Shown piece after piece: positions 40,275 through 48,892 of a stretch of DNA of 64,000 bases. The stretch comes from Nocardia flavorosea NBRC 108225 (GTDB taxonomy: Bacteria; Actinomycetota; Actinomycetes; Mycobacteriales; Mycobacteriaceae), in the NCBI RefSeq assembly GCF_001613385.1, contig NZ_BDCG01000004.1:124001-188000 (forward strand), written 5' to 3'. Position numbers and translations under genes: made by a program. The first letter of the stretch is position 1; each line of letters opens with the position of its first letter. Below the pieces are notes generated by a model, which was given only the letters and a program-made list of their open reading frames with translations, was not told where the DNA came from and made no database searches.

Positions 40275-41795
40275 CTACGCCCAGACGTAGATGTGATATT
40301 TCGCGACCGTGGCAACCAGTGCGATCGTCGCCGCGACCACGATCGTCACCGCGGCGCCCCGCCCCGGCTCACGATCGTCGGGGCCGCGTAGCCGCAACGG
40401 CATCCAGCGCAACAGCACCACCAACGTCACGATTGCCAGCGGAATGAAGTACCGGCCCTGGACGCCGTCGATGATGTAGTAGCCGACCGGCGTGAACGAC
40501 ATGTACAGCGTCACGTAGATCATCGCGACACTGGCGGCCATGGTCAGCGCGACCACCAGCGTCCGCCGGAAATCCGGGTGGGCGAAGCGTTCGGCCGTCC
40601 CGACGCTCACGGCGAGTGCCAGCAGGCAGGCAACGATCGCGGTGGCGGGCACATTCACGTACGCGAAACCGAGTTCACCGAAGAATTCGGTGAACCATTC
40701 GTGATCGCGGCGCAGAATGCTCTCCCAGAAGGTTCGCAGGAAACCGAACGGGTCGGTCAGGATGCCGATCAGCTGTTCACCGGTGTCGACCGTGTACCAC
40801 TGGTGCTGCGGGCGCATCAGGCTGGTGCCCTCGCCGGTCGGTGCCGCGATCTTCATCCACACAGCGAAACCGGCGGCGCCCAGGCCGGCGCAGACCCAGG
40901 TGACCCAGCGGCGCCACCCGGTCAGGCCCATCCGTTCGGCCGGAATCAGCACCACCAGCATGGCCAGCAGGATGTAGGTCGGTTTGCACAGCGGCAGCAG
41001 AACGGCGCAGGCCATCACCGCGGCCGTTTCGGTGCGCCCCAGCCTGTCCCCGAGGAACAGTCCCTTGACCAGCAATGCGGAGACCAGCAGGGCGAGCGCG
41101 TTGGTGAGGGTGTCGGCGGTGATGGTGCCGGCCTGGAACACTGCGATCGGCAGAACGGCCACGGTGAACGCCAGCCATTGGATGCGGTGCGCCCGCAGCG
41201 CCCACAGCGCGAAACCGACCACCAGCAGGTAGGAGGCCAGACCGGCGAGCCTGGTGAGGCGTACCAGGGTGCCCGCATCGGCCCCGACGAGGTCGGCGGT
41301 CCAGATACCGATCGCGTTCGGGATATAGGGCACGGCCGAATACGCCGCGGTGTTGGTGAACCACACCGTCTTCTGCTCATCGGTGACCGGTGCGTCGCTC
41401 AGCCGCTGGTAGGCGCCGGGGTCGGCGACGAGAGGGAACGGCTCGCCCGGGTTGTGGGTGTAGTCGTCGAGCGCGAATCCCATGAGCGCTTCCACGGCGG
41501 CCGGTACTTCACCGCCGTAGGCGACACCGCGGTCGTCCTCGATCGCGGTGGGGCCCAGTCCACCCTGCGACACCTGGTAGGCACGGCCGAACTGGGTGAG
41601 TTCGTCGTGTCCCCAGAACGGCGGGCTCATCACCGCGAACACCAGGCCGAAGATCCCGGCGAGCAGGAGGAAGGCCACGGTGGCCGGACCGGCCCGGTGG
41701 ACCACGGCGCGGCCCGCGCGGGCCGGAGCAGACAGGGGTCTACTGCCCGCGGCCCGCTCGTTTCCGGCGGGACGGGTCTCGGTATCGGCGGTCAA
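40275..41795 (-). CDS. DUF2142 multi-pass membrane protein
   Basis: A 506-residue polytopic protein with about 11-12 helices and a large extracytoplasmic loop after helix 1 (FWGHDELTQFGRAYQVSQGG...). This is the DUF2142 family, GT-C-like proteins often found with O-antigen or wall-glycan genes. TTG 41795 overlaps the stop of the upstream GT2 gene (TTGA), fixing the start and showing coupling. It may be the glycosyltransferase that uses the polyprenyl-phosphate sugar made by the GT2 next to it. Acceptor and sugar are unknown. Confidence 0.83.
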   Translation of the reverse strand: MTADTETRPAGNERAAGSRPLSAPARAGRAVVHRAGPATVAFLLLAGIFGLVFAVMSPPFWGHDELTQFGRAYQVSQGGLGPTAIEDDRGVAYGGEVPAAVEALMGFALDDYTHNPGEPFPLVADPGAYQRLSDAPVTDEQKTVWFTNTAAYSAVPYIPNAIGIWTADLVGADAGTLVRLTRLAGLASYLLVVGFALWALRAHRIQWLAFTVAVLPIAVFQAGTITADTLTNALALLVSALLVKGLFLGDRLGRTETAAVMACAVLLPLCKPTYILLAMLVVLIPAERMGLTGWRRWVTWVCAGLGAAGFAVWMKIAAPTGEGTSLMRPQHQWYTVDTGEQLIGILTDPFGFLRTFWESILRRDHEWFTEFFGELGFAYVNVPATAIVACLLALAVSVGTAERFAHPDFRRTLVVALTMAASVAMIYVTLYMSFTPVGYYIIDGVQGRYFIPLAIVTLVVLLRWMPLRLRGPDDREPGRGAAVTIVVAATIALVATVAKYHIYVWA

Positions 41796-42787
41796 CGGAC
41801 ATCCCCGGCCACGGGATCCGGCTGGGATTCGCCGGTCGAAGCGGCCGGTTGTGCCGCGGCCGGCGCCTCGTAGCGCAGGTAGATCAGCCGGGCGGCCTCG
41901 TGCCGGGAGCGGCGGATGCCGTCCAGGATCAGCCCTGCTGTCCAGGCGAGGAAGCCCACCAGCAGCAGTGTGCACGCCAGGAAGAGGGTGGGGAAGCGCG
42001 GCACGGTATGGGATTCGTAGTATTCCGCGATGATCGGGATGGTCAGGACCACCGAGACGATCCAGCTCAGGGTGCCGAACAGGCCGTAGAACGCTACCGG
42101 CCGTTCGTGCCGGGCCAGGCCGAAGATCAGGGCCAGGATTTTGAATCCGTCGTGGTAGGTGCGCAGTTTGCTTTCACTGCCCGCGGGCCGATCCCGGAAG
42201 CCGACCGGCACCGCGGCTTTCGGAACGCGCAAATGCAGCGAATGTACGGTGAGTTCGGTTTCGATCTCGAATTCCCGGGATACGGCGGGAAAACTCTTGA
42301 CGAAGCGGCGGGAGAACACCCGGAACCCGCTCAGCATATCCTCGACGTTTTCGCCGAAGACCTTGCCGACCACGCCGTTGAGGACCCGGTTACCGGTTTC
42401 GTGACCGGCCCGGTAGGCCGATCCGCCCACATCCTGCTTCCGGACGCCGAGGACATGATCGAAGGGGCCGGAGAGCAGGGTTTCGATCATTTCCGGGGCC
42501 GCGGCCGCGTCGTAGGTGTCGTCGCCGTCGATCATGAGGTACACATCGGCCTCGATATCGGCGAAGGCGCGGCGTACGACATTGCCCTTGCCCTTGGCCA
42601 GTTCCTTGCGCACGATGGCGCCGGCGGCCTGTGCTTTCTCGACTGTGGCATCGGTACTGAGATTGTCGTACACATACACGACAATTCCCGGCACCGCCGC
42701 CTTGAGGTCGGTGACGACTTTGGCGACCGACGCTTCTTCGTTGTGGCACGGAACCACGGCAGCAACGCGCAGAACGGTGGACTCCAC
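41792..42787 (-). CDS. GT2 glycosyltransferase with two TM helices (GtrB/DPM1 type)
   Basis: A 331-residue family 2 glycosyltransferase that likely transfers a sugar from a nucleotide donor to polyprenyl phosphate. The catalytic domain (about 1-220) has VVPCHNEEASVAKV, the DxD-like DGDDTYD and the GFRVFSRRFVKS region; two C-terminal helices (about 235-300) anchor it. GTG 42787 is the start. It is divergent from a GtrA-type flippase gene and coupled to the DUF2142 gene, which together make a Gtr-like three-part glycan-modification set. Confidence 0.88.
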   Translation of the reverse strand: MESTVLRVAAVVPCHNEEASVAKVVTDLKAAVPGIVVYVYDNLSTDATVEKAQAAGAIVRKELAKGKGNVVRRAFADIEADVYLMIDGDDTYDAAAAPEMIETLLSGPFDHVLGVRKQDVGGSAYRAGHETGNRVLNGVVGKVFGENVEDMLSGFRVFSRRFVKSFPAVSREFEIETELTVHSLHLRVPKAAVPVGFRDRPAGSESKLRTYHDGFKILALIFGLARHERPVAFYGLFGTLSWIVSVVLTIPIIAEYYESHTVPRFPTLFLACTLLLVGFLAWTAGLILDGIRRSRHEAARLIYLRYEAPAAAQPAASTGESQPDPVAGDVR

Positions 42788-42873
42788 CTGGTCAAATCCT
42801 CGAAATCGATGGATATGGGAACACCGGGAGAGTACCGGGTCGGTGTCGTGACCGATGGCTCAGGTCACTACGG

Positions 42874-42879
42874 TACCGT
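42874..42879 (+). promoter_or_regulatory. -10 box TACCGT of leaderless gtrA-like gene
   Basis: TACCGT ends 6 nt before the GTG at 42886. Confidence 0.55.
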
Positions 42880-42885
42880 CGGCGC

Positions 42886-43428
42886 GTGTCATCTGGTGAG
42901 TCGTCGGCCGTGGTCGACACCGGCGCGCCGGCCCCCCGTTCGCTCGTCGCCCGGGTGCGTGCCGGGTTACGGCAGAGCGCGGCGTTCCTGGTGGTCGGGG
43001 TGATCGGGTTCCTGGTCGACGCCGGTACCTACAACCTGCTGGTGTTCAACTTCGGTGCCTGGGGCGGCGAGGGGTTGATGTTCCACGTCCCGTTGCCCGC
43101 GAAGATCATCGCGATCGCGGTGGCGACCGTGGTCACCTACTTCGGCAACAAGTGGTGGACGTTCTCGCACAAGCAAACCGGTAGTCCGGCCCGCGAATAC
43201 GTGATGTACGCGCTGATCAATGTGATCGCCATCGGGTTGCAGCTGGGGTGCCTGGGTTTCTCCCGCTATGTGCTGGATCTGTCCACCCCGCTGGCCGACA
43301 ATATTTCTGGAACACTGATAGGTCAGATCGTTGCGGTGGTGTTCCGGTATTGGGCTTATGACAAGTTCGTGTTTACCGGCGAAGGCGATAGGGAAACGAC
43401 CGAACGGGCGACCGGCGTGGCTGATTGA
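42886..43428 (+). CDS. GtrA-family flippase
   Basis: A 180-residue GtrA family membrane protein with four helices: SAAFLVVGVIGFLVDAGTYNLL, a KIIAIAVATVVTYFGNKWWTF helix pair with the family NKWWTF motif, and two more. It is the second GtrA protein of the window. GTG 42886 is set by the leaderless promoter. Its stop overlaps a possible TTG start of the GlfT2 frame, and the likelier GlfT2 ATG is 75 nt on, so both are probably cotranscribed. Role: moving a polyprenyl-linked sugar made by the divergent GT2 across the membrane. Confidence 0.85.
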   Translation: MSSGESSAVVDTGAPAPRSLVARVRAGLRQSAAFLVVGVIGFLVDAGTYNLLVFNFGAWGGEGLMFHVPLPAKIIAIAVATVVTYFGNKWWTFSHKQTGSPAREYVMYALINVIAIGLQLGCLGFSRYVLDLSTPLADNISGTLIGQIVAVVFRYWAYDKFVFTGEGDRETTERATGVAD

Positions 43429-43502
43429 TATTCTCGGGCGCGCCGCGAACCGTATTCCGGGACATGTCGGTCCCGTCGGCACATAAGGATTTCGAGGACT
43501 TC

Positions 43503-45401
43503 ATGGACCAGTCGGCTATGCAGGCCGTTAGCGAGACGAACGAACACTCGGCGGCCGCGCCGGAGTCGCTGCGCGCCGAACACCATCGGGCACCGGACCG
43601 GCTGGTGTTGGCCCGGGGCATCTTCACCGGACCGTCATCCAAGATCAGCGACGAGCTGTACGCGGTCGTCAAGGGCCGAGCCACCCGCGAGCGGATGAGC
43701 CTGCACCTGGAAAAGGGCGCCACCGCACACACCAACACCTACTTCGGCCGTTTCGCCGCCAGCTACTGGCAGCGCTGGACCGTGGTGACCGAAGTACAGG
43801 CGACCATGACGCTGCACGTCGGCAAACACGCCAGAGTGCGGATCGTCGCCTCCGATATCGCGGGGCACCGCCGCATCGTCGGCAGCACCGAGGTCACCGC
43901 CGGCGGGCAGGTGACCTTGACCGCCCCGCTGGATCAGTTCGTCGACGGCGGTGCGCTCTGGCTCGAATTCGATGCCGTCGGCGGGGAACTGGCCGTTTCG
44001 GACCTCACCTGGACCGCGCCGGCGCCCGCCACCGTACGCCCGGTGGCCATCGCGATCTGCACCTTCAACCGCGCCCAGGACTGCGCCGAAACCGTCGCGG
44101 CACTGGCCTCCGACGAGACCGTACTCGGTGCCCTCGACGCGGTGTATGTGGTGGACCAGGGCACCGACCTGGTGGAGAACCAGCCGCGGTACCAGGAAAC
44201 CCGGCCCGTGCTCGGCGCGAAACTGCGCTATATCCGCCAGCCCAACCTGGGCGGCGCCGGCGGTTTCACCCGCGGGCTGTACGAGGTGTCGGCCACCGAC
44301 GAACACGCCGACGTCATCCTCATGGACGACGATATTCTGTGCGAACCCGAAACCGTGCTCCGGTTGCAGGCCTTCGCCAACCTCACCGTGGAACCGACCC
44401 TGGTCGGCGCCCAGATGCTGTTTCTGCTCAACCCCGACTATCTGAACGTCGGCGCGGAGGACGTGCACCTGGACAAGCTGATGCACGGCCAGAAGGTGCC
44501 CAAGGCGCTGCGCAACACCAGCATGCTCAAGAAGAACCAGGAACGCCGCGTCGACGCCGGTTACAACGCCTGGTGGACCTGCCTGATCCCGGCCGAGGTC
44601 GTGAAGAAGATCGGGCTGCCGCTGCCGATCTTCTTCCAGTGGGACGATGTGGAATACGGGGTCCGTGCCCGCGAGCACGGGTTCGTCACGGTCACCCTGC
44701 CGAACGCGGCGGTCTGGCACGCGGACTTCTACTGGAAGGATTTCGACGACTGGGCCCGCTACTTCAGCACCCGTAACTCGCTGATCGTCAGTGCCATGCA
44801 CGCCGACCTGGATGCCGGCACCGTCTCCCGGCAGCTGCTCCGCAATATCGGGGAGTACCTGGTGGGGATGCAGTACGGTCTCGCGCACACCACGCTGCAA
44901 GGTATCGAGGACTTCCTGCAGGGCCCGCAGATCCTGCGTGACGGTGGCACCGAGGTGCTGCGCCGGGCCCGCACCAGCCGCGCCGACTACCCGGAAACCG
45001 TGAAACATCCCGCCGCCACCCCGACGGTGAACTCCGCCGATATCCGGGTACGCCGGGCCGGGGGCGAACCCAGCCGGCTACTGGCGGTGCTGATCAAACG
45101 GGCGATCCAGCAGTGGACCGGCCGGGTGGAATACGGGCTCATGGGAGTGACCCGCGAGGACGCGCACTGGTGGCATGTCTCGCTGTTCGACCATGTGGTA
45201 GTCACCGACGCCTCGCAATCGGGAGTACGGGTACGCAAGCGCGACAAGGCGCGGGCGCGCGCCCTGCTGCTGCGTACGCTGCGGGTCCTGCGCCGGCTGC
45301 GCAAAGAACTGCCGACATTGCAGGAGCGCTATCGCAGCGCCCACGCCGAGCTCACCAGCCGCGAGAACTGGGAGCGGTTGTACGGGATCAACGGGAAGTA
45401 G
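43503..45401 (+). CDS. glfT2: GlfT2, polymerising galactofuranosyltransferase
   Basis: A 632-residue GT2 enzyme that builds the galactan chain of arabinogalactan from UDP-galactofuranose. An N-terminal beta domain (about 30-190, with YFGRFAASYWQRWT) precedes the GT-A domain with AICTFNR, QPNLGGAGGFTRGLYE and the DDD metal site in ILMDDDI; WDDVEYGVRAREHG and the His in AVWHADFYW are the catalytic-base region. The C-terminal helices (about 430-632) are typical for GlfT2. ATG 43503 is preferred (gagga at 43494-43498); ATG 43464 and TTG 43425 are in frame. The UDP-galactopyranose mutase gene (glf), a neighbour in mycobacteria, is not in the window. Confidence 0.93.
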   Translation: MDQSAMQAVSETNEHSAAAPESLRAEHHRAPDRLVLARGIFTGPSSKISDELYAVVKGRATRERMSLHLEKGATAHTNTYFGRFAASYWQRWTVVTEVQATMTLHVGKHARVRIVASDIAGHRRIVGSTEVTAGGQVTLTAPLDQFVDGGALWLEFDAVGGELAVSDLTWTAPAPATVRPVAIAICTFNRAQDCAETVAALASDETVLGALDAVYVVDQGTDLVENQPRYQETRPVLGAKLRYIRQPNLGGAGGFTRGLYEVSATDEHADVILMDDDILCEPETVLRLQAFANLTVEPTLVGAQMLFLLNPDYLNVGAEDVHLDKLMHGQKVPKALRNTSMLKKNQERRVDAGYNAWWTCLIPAEVVKKIGLPLPIFFQWDDVEYGVRAREHGFVTVTLPNAAVWHADFYWKDFDDWARYFSTRNSLIVSAMHADLDAGTVSRQLLRNIGEYLVGMQYGLAHTTLQGIEDFLQGPQILRDGGTEVLRRARTSRADYPETVKHPAATPTVNSADIRVRRAGGEPSRLLAVLIKRAIQQWTGRVEYGLMGVTREDAHWWHVSLFDHVVVTDASQSGVRVRKRDKARARALLLRTLRVLRRLRKELPTLQERYRSAHAELTSRENWERLYGINGK

Positions 45402-45406
45402 CTGAT

Positions 45407-45437
45407 CACGGGTGGAACCGAGGCGGTTCCACCCGTG
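45407..45437 (+). terminator. 14-bp perfect hairpin after glfT2
   Basis: 45407-45420 pairs with 45424-45437 around AGG, 6 nt after the stop. No T-run follows, as for the hairpin at 1000-1047. Confidence 0.75.
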
Positions 45438-45837
45438 ACAGTCGGTATTCGCGCGCGCGGAGATCCGTGTAGTCGGTTGCCCGCCGCCGCGGTGCGGACT
45501 GCTCGCCTGTGCCCGCCATCCGATCGTCGAGAAGCGGGAGTTGCCGCACTGCTGGGAGACTTGTCCGGCGACTCCCGGCGGGCCACCCCGCCCGTCGATA
45601 CCGGCTCACGAACCCCGTCGGCCTCGCTCGGTTACGACACCGATCGTCCGGTCCGGCGATACATGCGGCGGGCAGCGATCGACCTCGACCGGCAAGGTGC
45701 GGCCGGGGATACTCGGCGATCTCGGCCCAGGTCGCGCGGAAAGCAGGCGGTGACAGCCGCCTGTCGGCCGGGCGAGGTGGGCCGAGGGGCACATCGAGTC
45801 CATTGACGCGTAGCAGCGAGTGGGCGCCGCTTGGCGA
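45438..45837. other. Intergenic region between glfT2 and the SDR gene
   Basis: About 400 bases between convergent genes. Open frames here have neither good starts nor recognisable sequence. Nothing further seen. Confidence 0.45.
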
Positions 45838-46689
45838 TCAGAGAAAGAGATCTGTGCTGAGCGGGCCGTCACCGGGGGTTACGCGGTACTTGTCGAGGTC
45901 GGTGATGCCGTGGGCGGCCAGTACGTCGTCGTCGATGAAGAAATTTCCGGTGGTTTCGGCGGCCGGTGAGGTGAGCACCAGATACGCCGCGTCGGCGTAG
46001 ATATCCGGGGTCCGCGAGGTGCTCACCATCTCCTCGCCGCCGAGGAGATTGCGCACCGCGGCGGTGGCGATGGTGGTGCGCGGCCACAGCGAATTCACGC
46101 CGATACCGTCGGGTTTCAGTTCCTCGGCCAAGCCCAGCGTGGTCAGCGACATACCGTACTTGGCGATCGTGTAGCCCAGGGAAGAACCCGCCCATTTCGG
46201 GTCCAGGTTCAGCGGCGGCGACAAGGTGAGGATATGCGGATTACGGCCGGCCGCCGCGGATTTGCGCAGCTCCGGGATGCAGAGTTTGGACAGTAGGAAA
46301 CTGCCGCGGCAGTTGATGTCCTGCATCAGGTCGTACTTCTTCATCGCCAGTGCGTCGGTGGGGGACAGGTCGATGGCGGAGGCGTTGTTCACCACCATAT
46401 CGATCCCGCCGAAGCGCTCGGTGGTCCGGCGGACGGCCTCGGCCACCGAATCGTCGAGCCGGATATCGCCGACGAACGGCAGTACCGTCCCGCCCACGGC
46501 CTCGATCTCGGCCGCCGCGGTGTGGATGGTGCCGGGCAGTTTGGGATGCGGCTGATCGGTTTTGGCGATGAGGGTGATATTTGCGCCGTCGGCGCCGGCC
46601 CGCTTGGCGATCTCCAGGCCGATGCCCCGGCTGCCGCCGGACATGATCATCGTCCGCCCGCTCAGTGGTTTGTCTCCGGTTGCCGTCAT
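45838..46689 (-). CDS. Short-chain dehydrogenase, HSDL2-like
   Basis: A 283-residue NAD(P)-dependent SDR. SGGSRGIGLEIAKRA binds the dinucleotide, VNNASAIDL is the NNAG-type motif, and GYTIAKYGM supplies the catalytic Tyr and Lys; LSPPLNL replaces the common Ser-loop. The overall pattern (long insert KTDQPHPKLPGTIHTAA after strand 2) matches the hydroxysteroid-dehydrogenase-like 2 group. ATG 46689 follows ggggcagg. The substrate is unknown; not obviously linked to the wall genes. Confidence 0.88.
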   Translation of the reverse strand: MTATGDKPLSGRTMIMSGGSRGIGLEIAKRAGADGANITLIAKTDQPHPKLPGTIHTAAAEIEAVGGTVLPFVGDIRLDDSVAEAVRRTTERFGGIDMVVNNASAIDLSPTDALAMKKYDLMQDINCRGSFLLSKLCIPELRKSAAAGRNPHILTLSPPLNLDPKWAGSSLGYTIAKYGMSLTTLGLAEELKPDGIGVNSLWPRTTIATAAVRNLLGGEEMVSTSRTPDIYADAAYLVLTSPAAETTGNFFIDDDVLAAHGITDLDKYRVTPGDGPLSTDLFL

Positions 46690-46826
46690 AGCCTGCCCCT
46701 TCTGTCGTCGCGGCCGCCGTCGCGCGATATACAACGCGGCCGGCGCATGCGGTTCGAGCGTAGGCAACCGGCCGGGTGTTGCCCAGAGGGCGCGCGATCA
46801 TTGCAGGTCGGCGGGGCGTAGCTGTA

Positions 46827-46852
46827 CGGCCGTGGCCCCGCGGCCACGGCCG
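46827..46852 (-). terminator. 11-bp GC-rich hairpin
   Basis: 46827-46837 pairs with 46842-46852. It lies between the SDR gene and the Pro/Gln-rich gene and may be a second terminator for the latter. Confidence 0.45.
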
Positions 46853-46940
46853 CATCACGCGACCTCCGGCAATCACGTGCGTGCGTGCCCACGACTTGCG
46901 CGGGAACTACGGAATCACGAAGACTTCGGATGTTACGCGG

Positions 46941-46974
46941 GCGCTCTGCGGGCCGATATCGGTCCGCAGAGCGC
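46941..46974 (-). terminator. 11-bp hairpin after the Pro/Gln-rich gene
   Basis: 46941-46951 pairs with 46964-46974, beginning 11 nt after the stop codon at 46986 on the minus strand. The remaining bases between 46690 and 46985 hold no gene. Confidence 0.65.
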
Positions 46975-46985
46975 CTCGCGCCGAA

Positions 46986-47702
46986 TCACATCGAGGCCAT
47001 GATGGCGATGTTGAACACGAACATGAGCGCTATGAACGCCCACAGCACATACATCACCACCATGCCGGGCGTCTTCTGCGGTACCGGCCCGATCGCGCCG
47101 TTCATGAAGATGATCGCGGGCGCCCGGTAGTAGTACCGAACCGCCTGCCCGGGCTGGACAGAAACCGGAGTCTCGGCGGGACCCATATCGAACAACCACG
47201 GTGTCACCACACGCACCTGGTAGTTACCGGGGCCCACCGGGATATGGTTCGCCCCCCAGCGCGTATTCGGCACCTGCTGCCCGTTCACGAAAATTTTCGG
47301 TTTGGTGATCGCGAGCAGGAATTCTATGGGGGTGTAGGAACAATCCACCGTGATGCCCGGTGGATCGTTCGGCGCCGGCTGCCCCGGCTGCTGACCGTAC
47401 GGCCCCGGCTGCCCGCCCGGCCCGAACTGTGCCTGCGGCTGCCCGGGCTGCGGGTACGGCCCGCTCTGGAACTGTGGTTGCCCCACCGGCTGGGGTTGCG
47501 GACTGCTCGGGAACGGCGGTTGCCCGGAGGGCTGCCCGAATCCTTGCGGCGGCACGCCCCACTGCTGCTGCCCCTGTGGTCCCCCTGGTTGCTGCGGTTG
47601 CCCGCCCGGATGCGGTGCCGGCGGCGCAAACTGTGGTTGCGGCGCCGGGTACTGGCCGGGTGCGGGCATTCCCTGTGGCGGCTGACCGCCGGGGTAACTC
47701 AT
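46986..47702 (-). CDS. Pro/Gln-rich membrane-anchored hypothetical protein
   Basis: A 238-residue protein in three parts: a low-complexity Pro/Gln/Gly N-terminus (about 1-110), a small beta-sandwich-like domain (about 112-195; IEFLLAITKPKIFVNGQQ, VPVGPGNYQVRV-type strands) and one C-terminal transmembrane helix (MVVMYVLWAFIALMFVFNIA). ATG 47702 has gggaggag just upstream. Such proteins are widespread and unnamed in Nocardia; the beta part recalls PEGA-like surface domains. No function can be given. Confidence 0.75.
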   Translation of the reverse strand: MSYPGGQPPQGMPAPGQYPAPQPQFAPPAPHPGGQPQQPGGPQGQQQWGVPPQGFGQPSGQPPFPSSPQPQPVGQPQFQSGPYPQPGQPQAQFGPGGQPGPYGQQPGQPAPNDPPGITVDCSYTPIEFLLAITKPKIFVNGQQVPNTRWGANHIPVGPGNYQVRVVTPWLFDMGPAETPVSVQPGQAVRYYYRAPAIIFMNGAIGPVPQKTPGMVVMYVLWAFIALMFVFNIAIMASM

Positions 47703-47827
47703 CGATCTCCTCCCGAATCATGCTGATTGCCAGCCGAACCTACCTGCTGGGGAGGAAACTCTCGCATCCGCCGTCAACCCCTATTACATATCGACTGACC
47801 GATATGAGAAGTATGGGCGGTCCGGGT

Positions 47828-48892
47828 CTAATCCGGTTTCTGGAACTGCTCGTTGCGGCCGAGGCTGCGCAGATGGAACCACTCGCGCAATCCGGCCGGA
47901 TCGCGACGGGTCACGAGGAAGAACCAGGAGAAACGAATCCACTCCTGGGGCAGCAGCTTTCGCATACCCGGTTGCGACATGAGGTACCCGCGGTTGCGGT
48001 AGGTGAAATAGCGCTTCACCGGATCGTCCGGGTACTGGGTGTGCATCCGCCCGCCCAGGATCGGCTTGAATTCGGCGGCACCGTTCGGGTGCAGATAGGC
48101 CGTTTGCAGGCAGGTGCCGAAGGGTAATCCGGAACGCACGAGACGCCGGTGGACCTCCACCTCGTCACCGCGCACGAACAGCCGCAGATCCGGTACGCCG
48201 ATCACATCCACGGCCTGCGCCGAAATCAGTGCGCCGTTGAACAGGGAGGCGATACCCGGCAGGAAATCGTCGTCGCCGAGTTCGGAGCGCCGCCGCCGCC
48301 ACACCAGGCCGCGGCGCAGCGGGAAGGCCAGCCGGTCGGGTTCGTCGATATCGCAGACCACCGGCGAAACCTCCACGAGATCGTGGCGGCGTGCGCAATC
48401 GAACAGCGTGGCAAGTACTTCCGGCCCGTCGGGACGGCCGTCGTCGTCGGCCAGCCACACCCAGTCCGCACCGAGGCTCAGTGCGTGCAGCATACCGAGC
48501 GCGAACCCACCGGCGCCGCCGAGATTATGCGCCGAACCGAGGTAAGTGGTCGGTACCGGTTGATCGGCGACCAGTTCGGCCACCTCGCCCTCGTTCCCGT
48601 TGTCGACCACGATCAGGTGATCGACCGGACGCGACTGGGTCCCCACGGCTTTCAGCGATTCGGCGAGCAGATCCCGCCGCTTATGCGTCACCACCACGGC
48701 CACGACAGTGGCGTCGGCGCTGTAGTCGGCCGCGGGCAGCACCGCCGCGGCGGGGTCCGTCGGCACCGCGGCCTGCTTGCCCTGCGCTACCGTCTCCGAG
48801 CCGCCCGATTCGATCGTGCGCGGTTCATCGGGCGTGAGCGAGGGCTCCGCGTGGTCACGTTTGGCCGCCCCCTCCGGGCCTGACTCGCTCAT
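47828..48892 (-). CDS. glfT1: GlfT1, galactofuranosyltransferase (initiating)
   Basis: A 354-residue GT2 enzyme that adds the first galactofuranose residues to the rhamnose of the linker lipid. The first about 60 residues are a disordered acidic/Pro stretch. The GT-A domain has VVVTHKRRDLLAESL, AHNLGGAGGFALGM and WLADDDGRPD (metal site). It overlaps the stop of the Wzt gene by 4 bases (ATGA) and lies in the conserved order with the wzt-wzm exporter genes, which supports the assignment. Confidence 0.92.
   Translation of the reverse strand: MSESGPEGAAKRDHAEPSLTPDEPRTIESGGSETVAQGKQAAVPTDPAAAVLPAADYSADATVVAVVVTHKRRDLLAESLKAVGTQSRPVDHLIVVDNGNEGEVAELVADQPVPTTYLGSAHNLGGAGGFALGMLHALSLGADWVWLADDDGRPDGPEVLATLFDCARRHDLVEVSPVVCDIDEPDRLAFPLRRGLVWRRRRSELGDDDFLPGIASLFNGALISAQAVDVIGVPDLRLFVRGDEVEVHRRLVRSGLPFGTCLQTAYLHPNGAAEFKPILGGRMHTQYPDDPVKRYFTYRNRGYLMSQPGMRKLLPQEWIRFSWFFLVTRRDPAGLREWFHLRSLGRNEQFQKPD

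Noticed and set aside
40246..40277. Possible fourth copy of the GCGGTAGCG repeat
   Set aside because: Only CCGGAGGCGG and scattered bases match, and part of it is the end of the DUF2142 gene.
43425..43502. TTG start for GlfT2 overlapping the gtrA stop
   Set aside because: It lacks a ribosome site; ATG 43503 has gagga at the right distance. It remains possible by coupling.
47360..47700. Repetitive GC-rich stretch that might suggest a CRISPR or tandem repeat
   Set aside because: It is the Pro/Gln-rich coding part of the gene at 46986-47702; units are irregular and there are no spacers.
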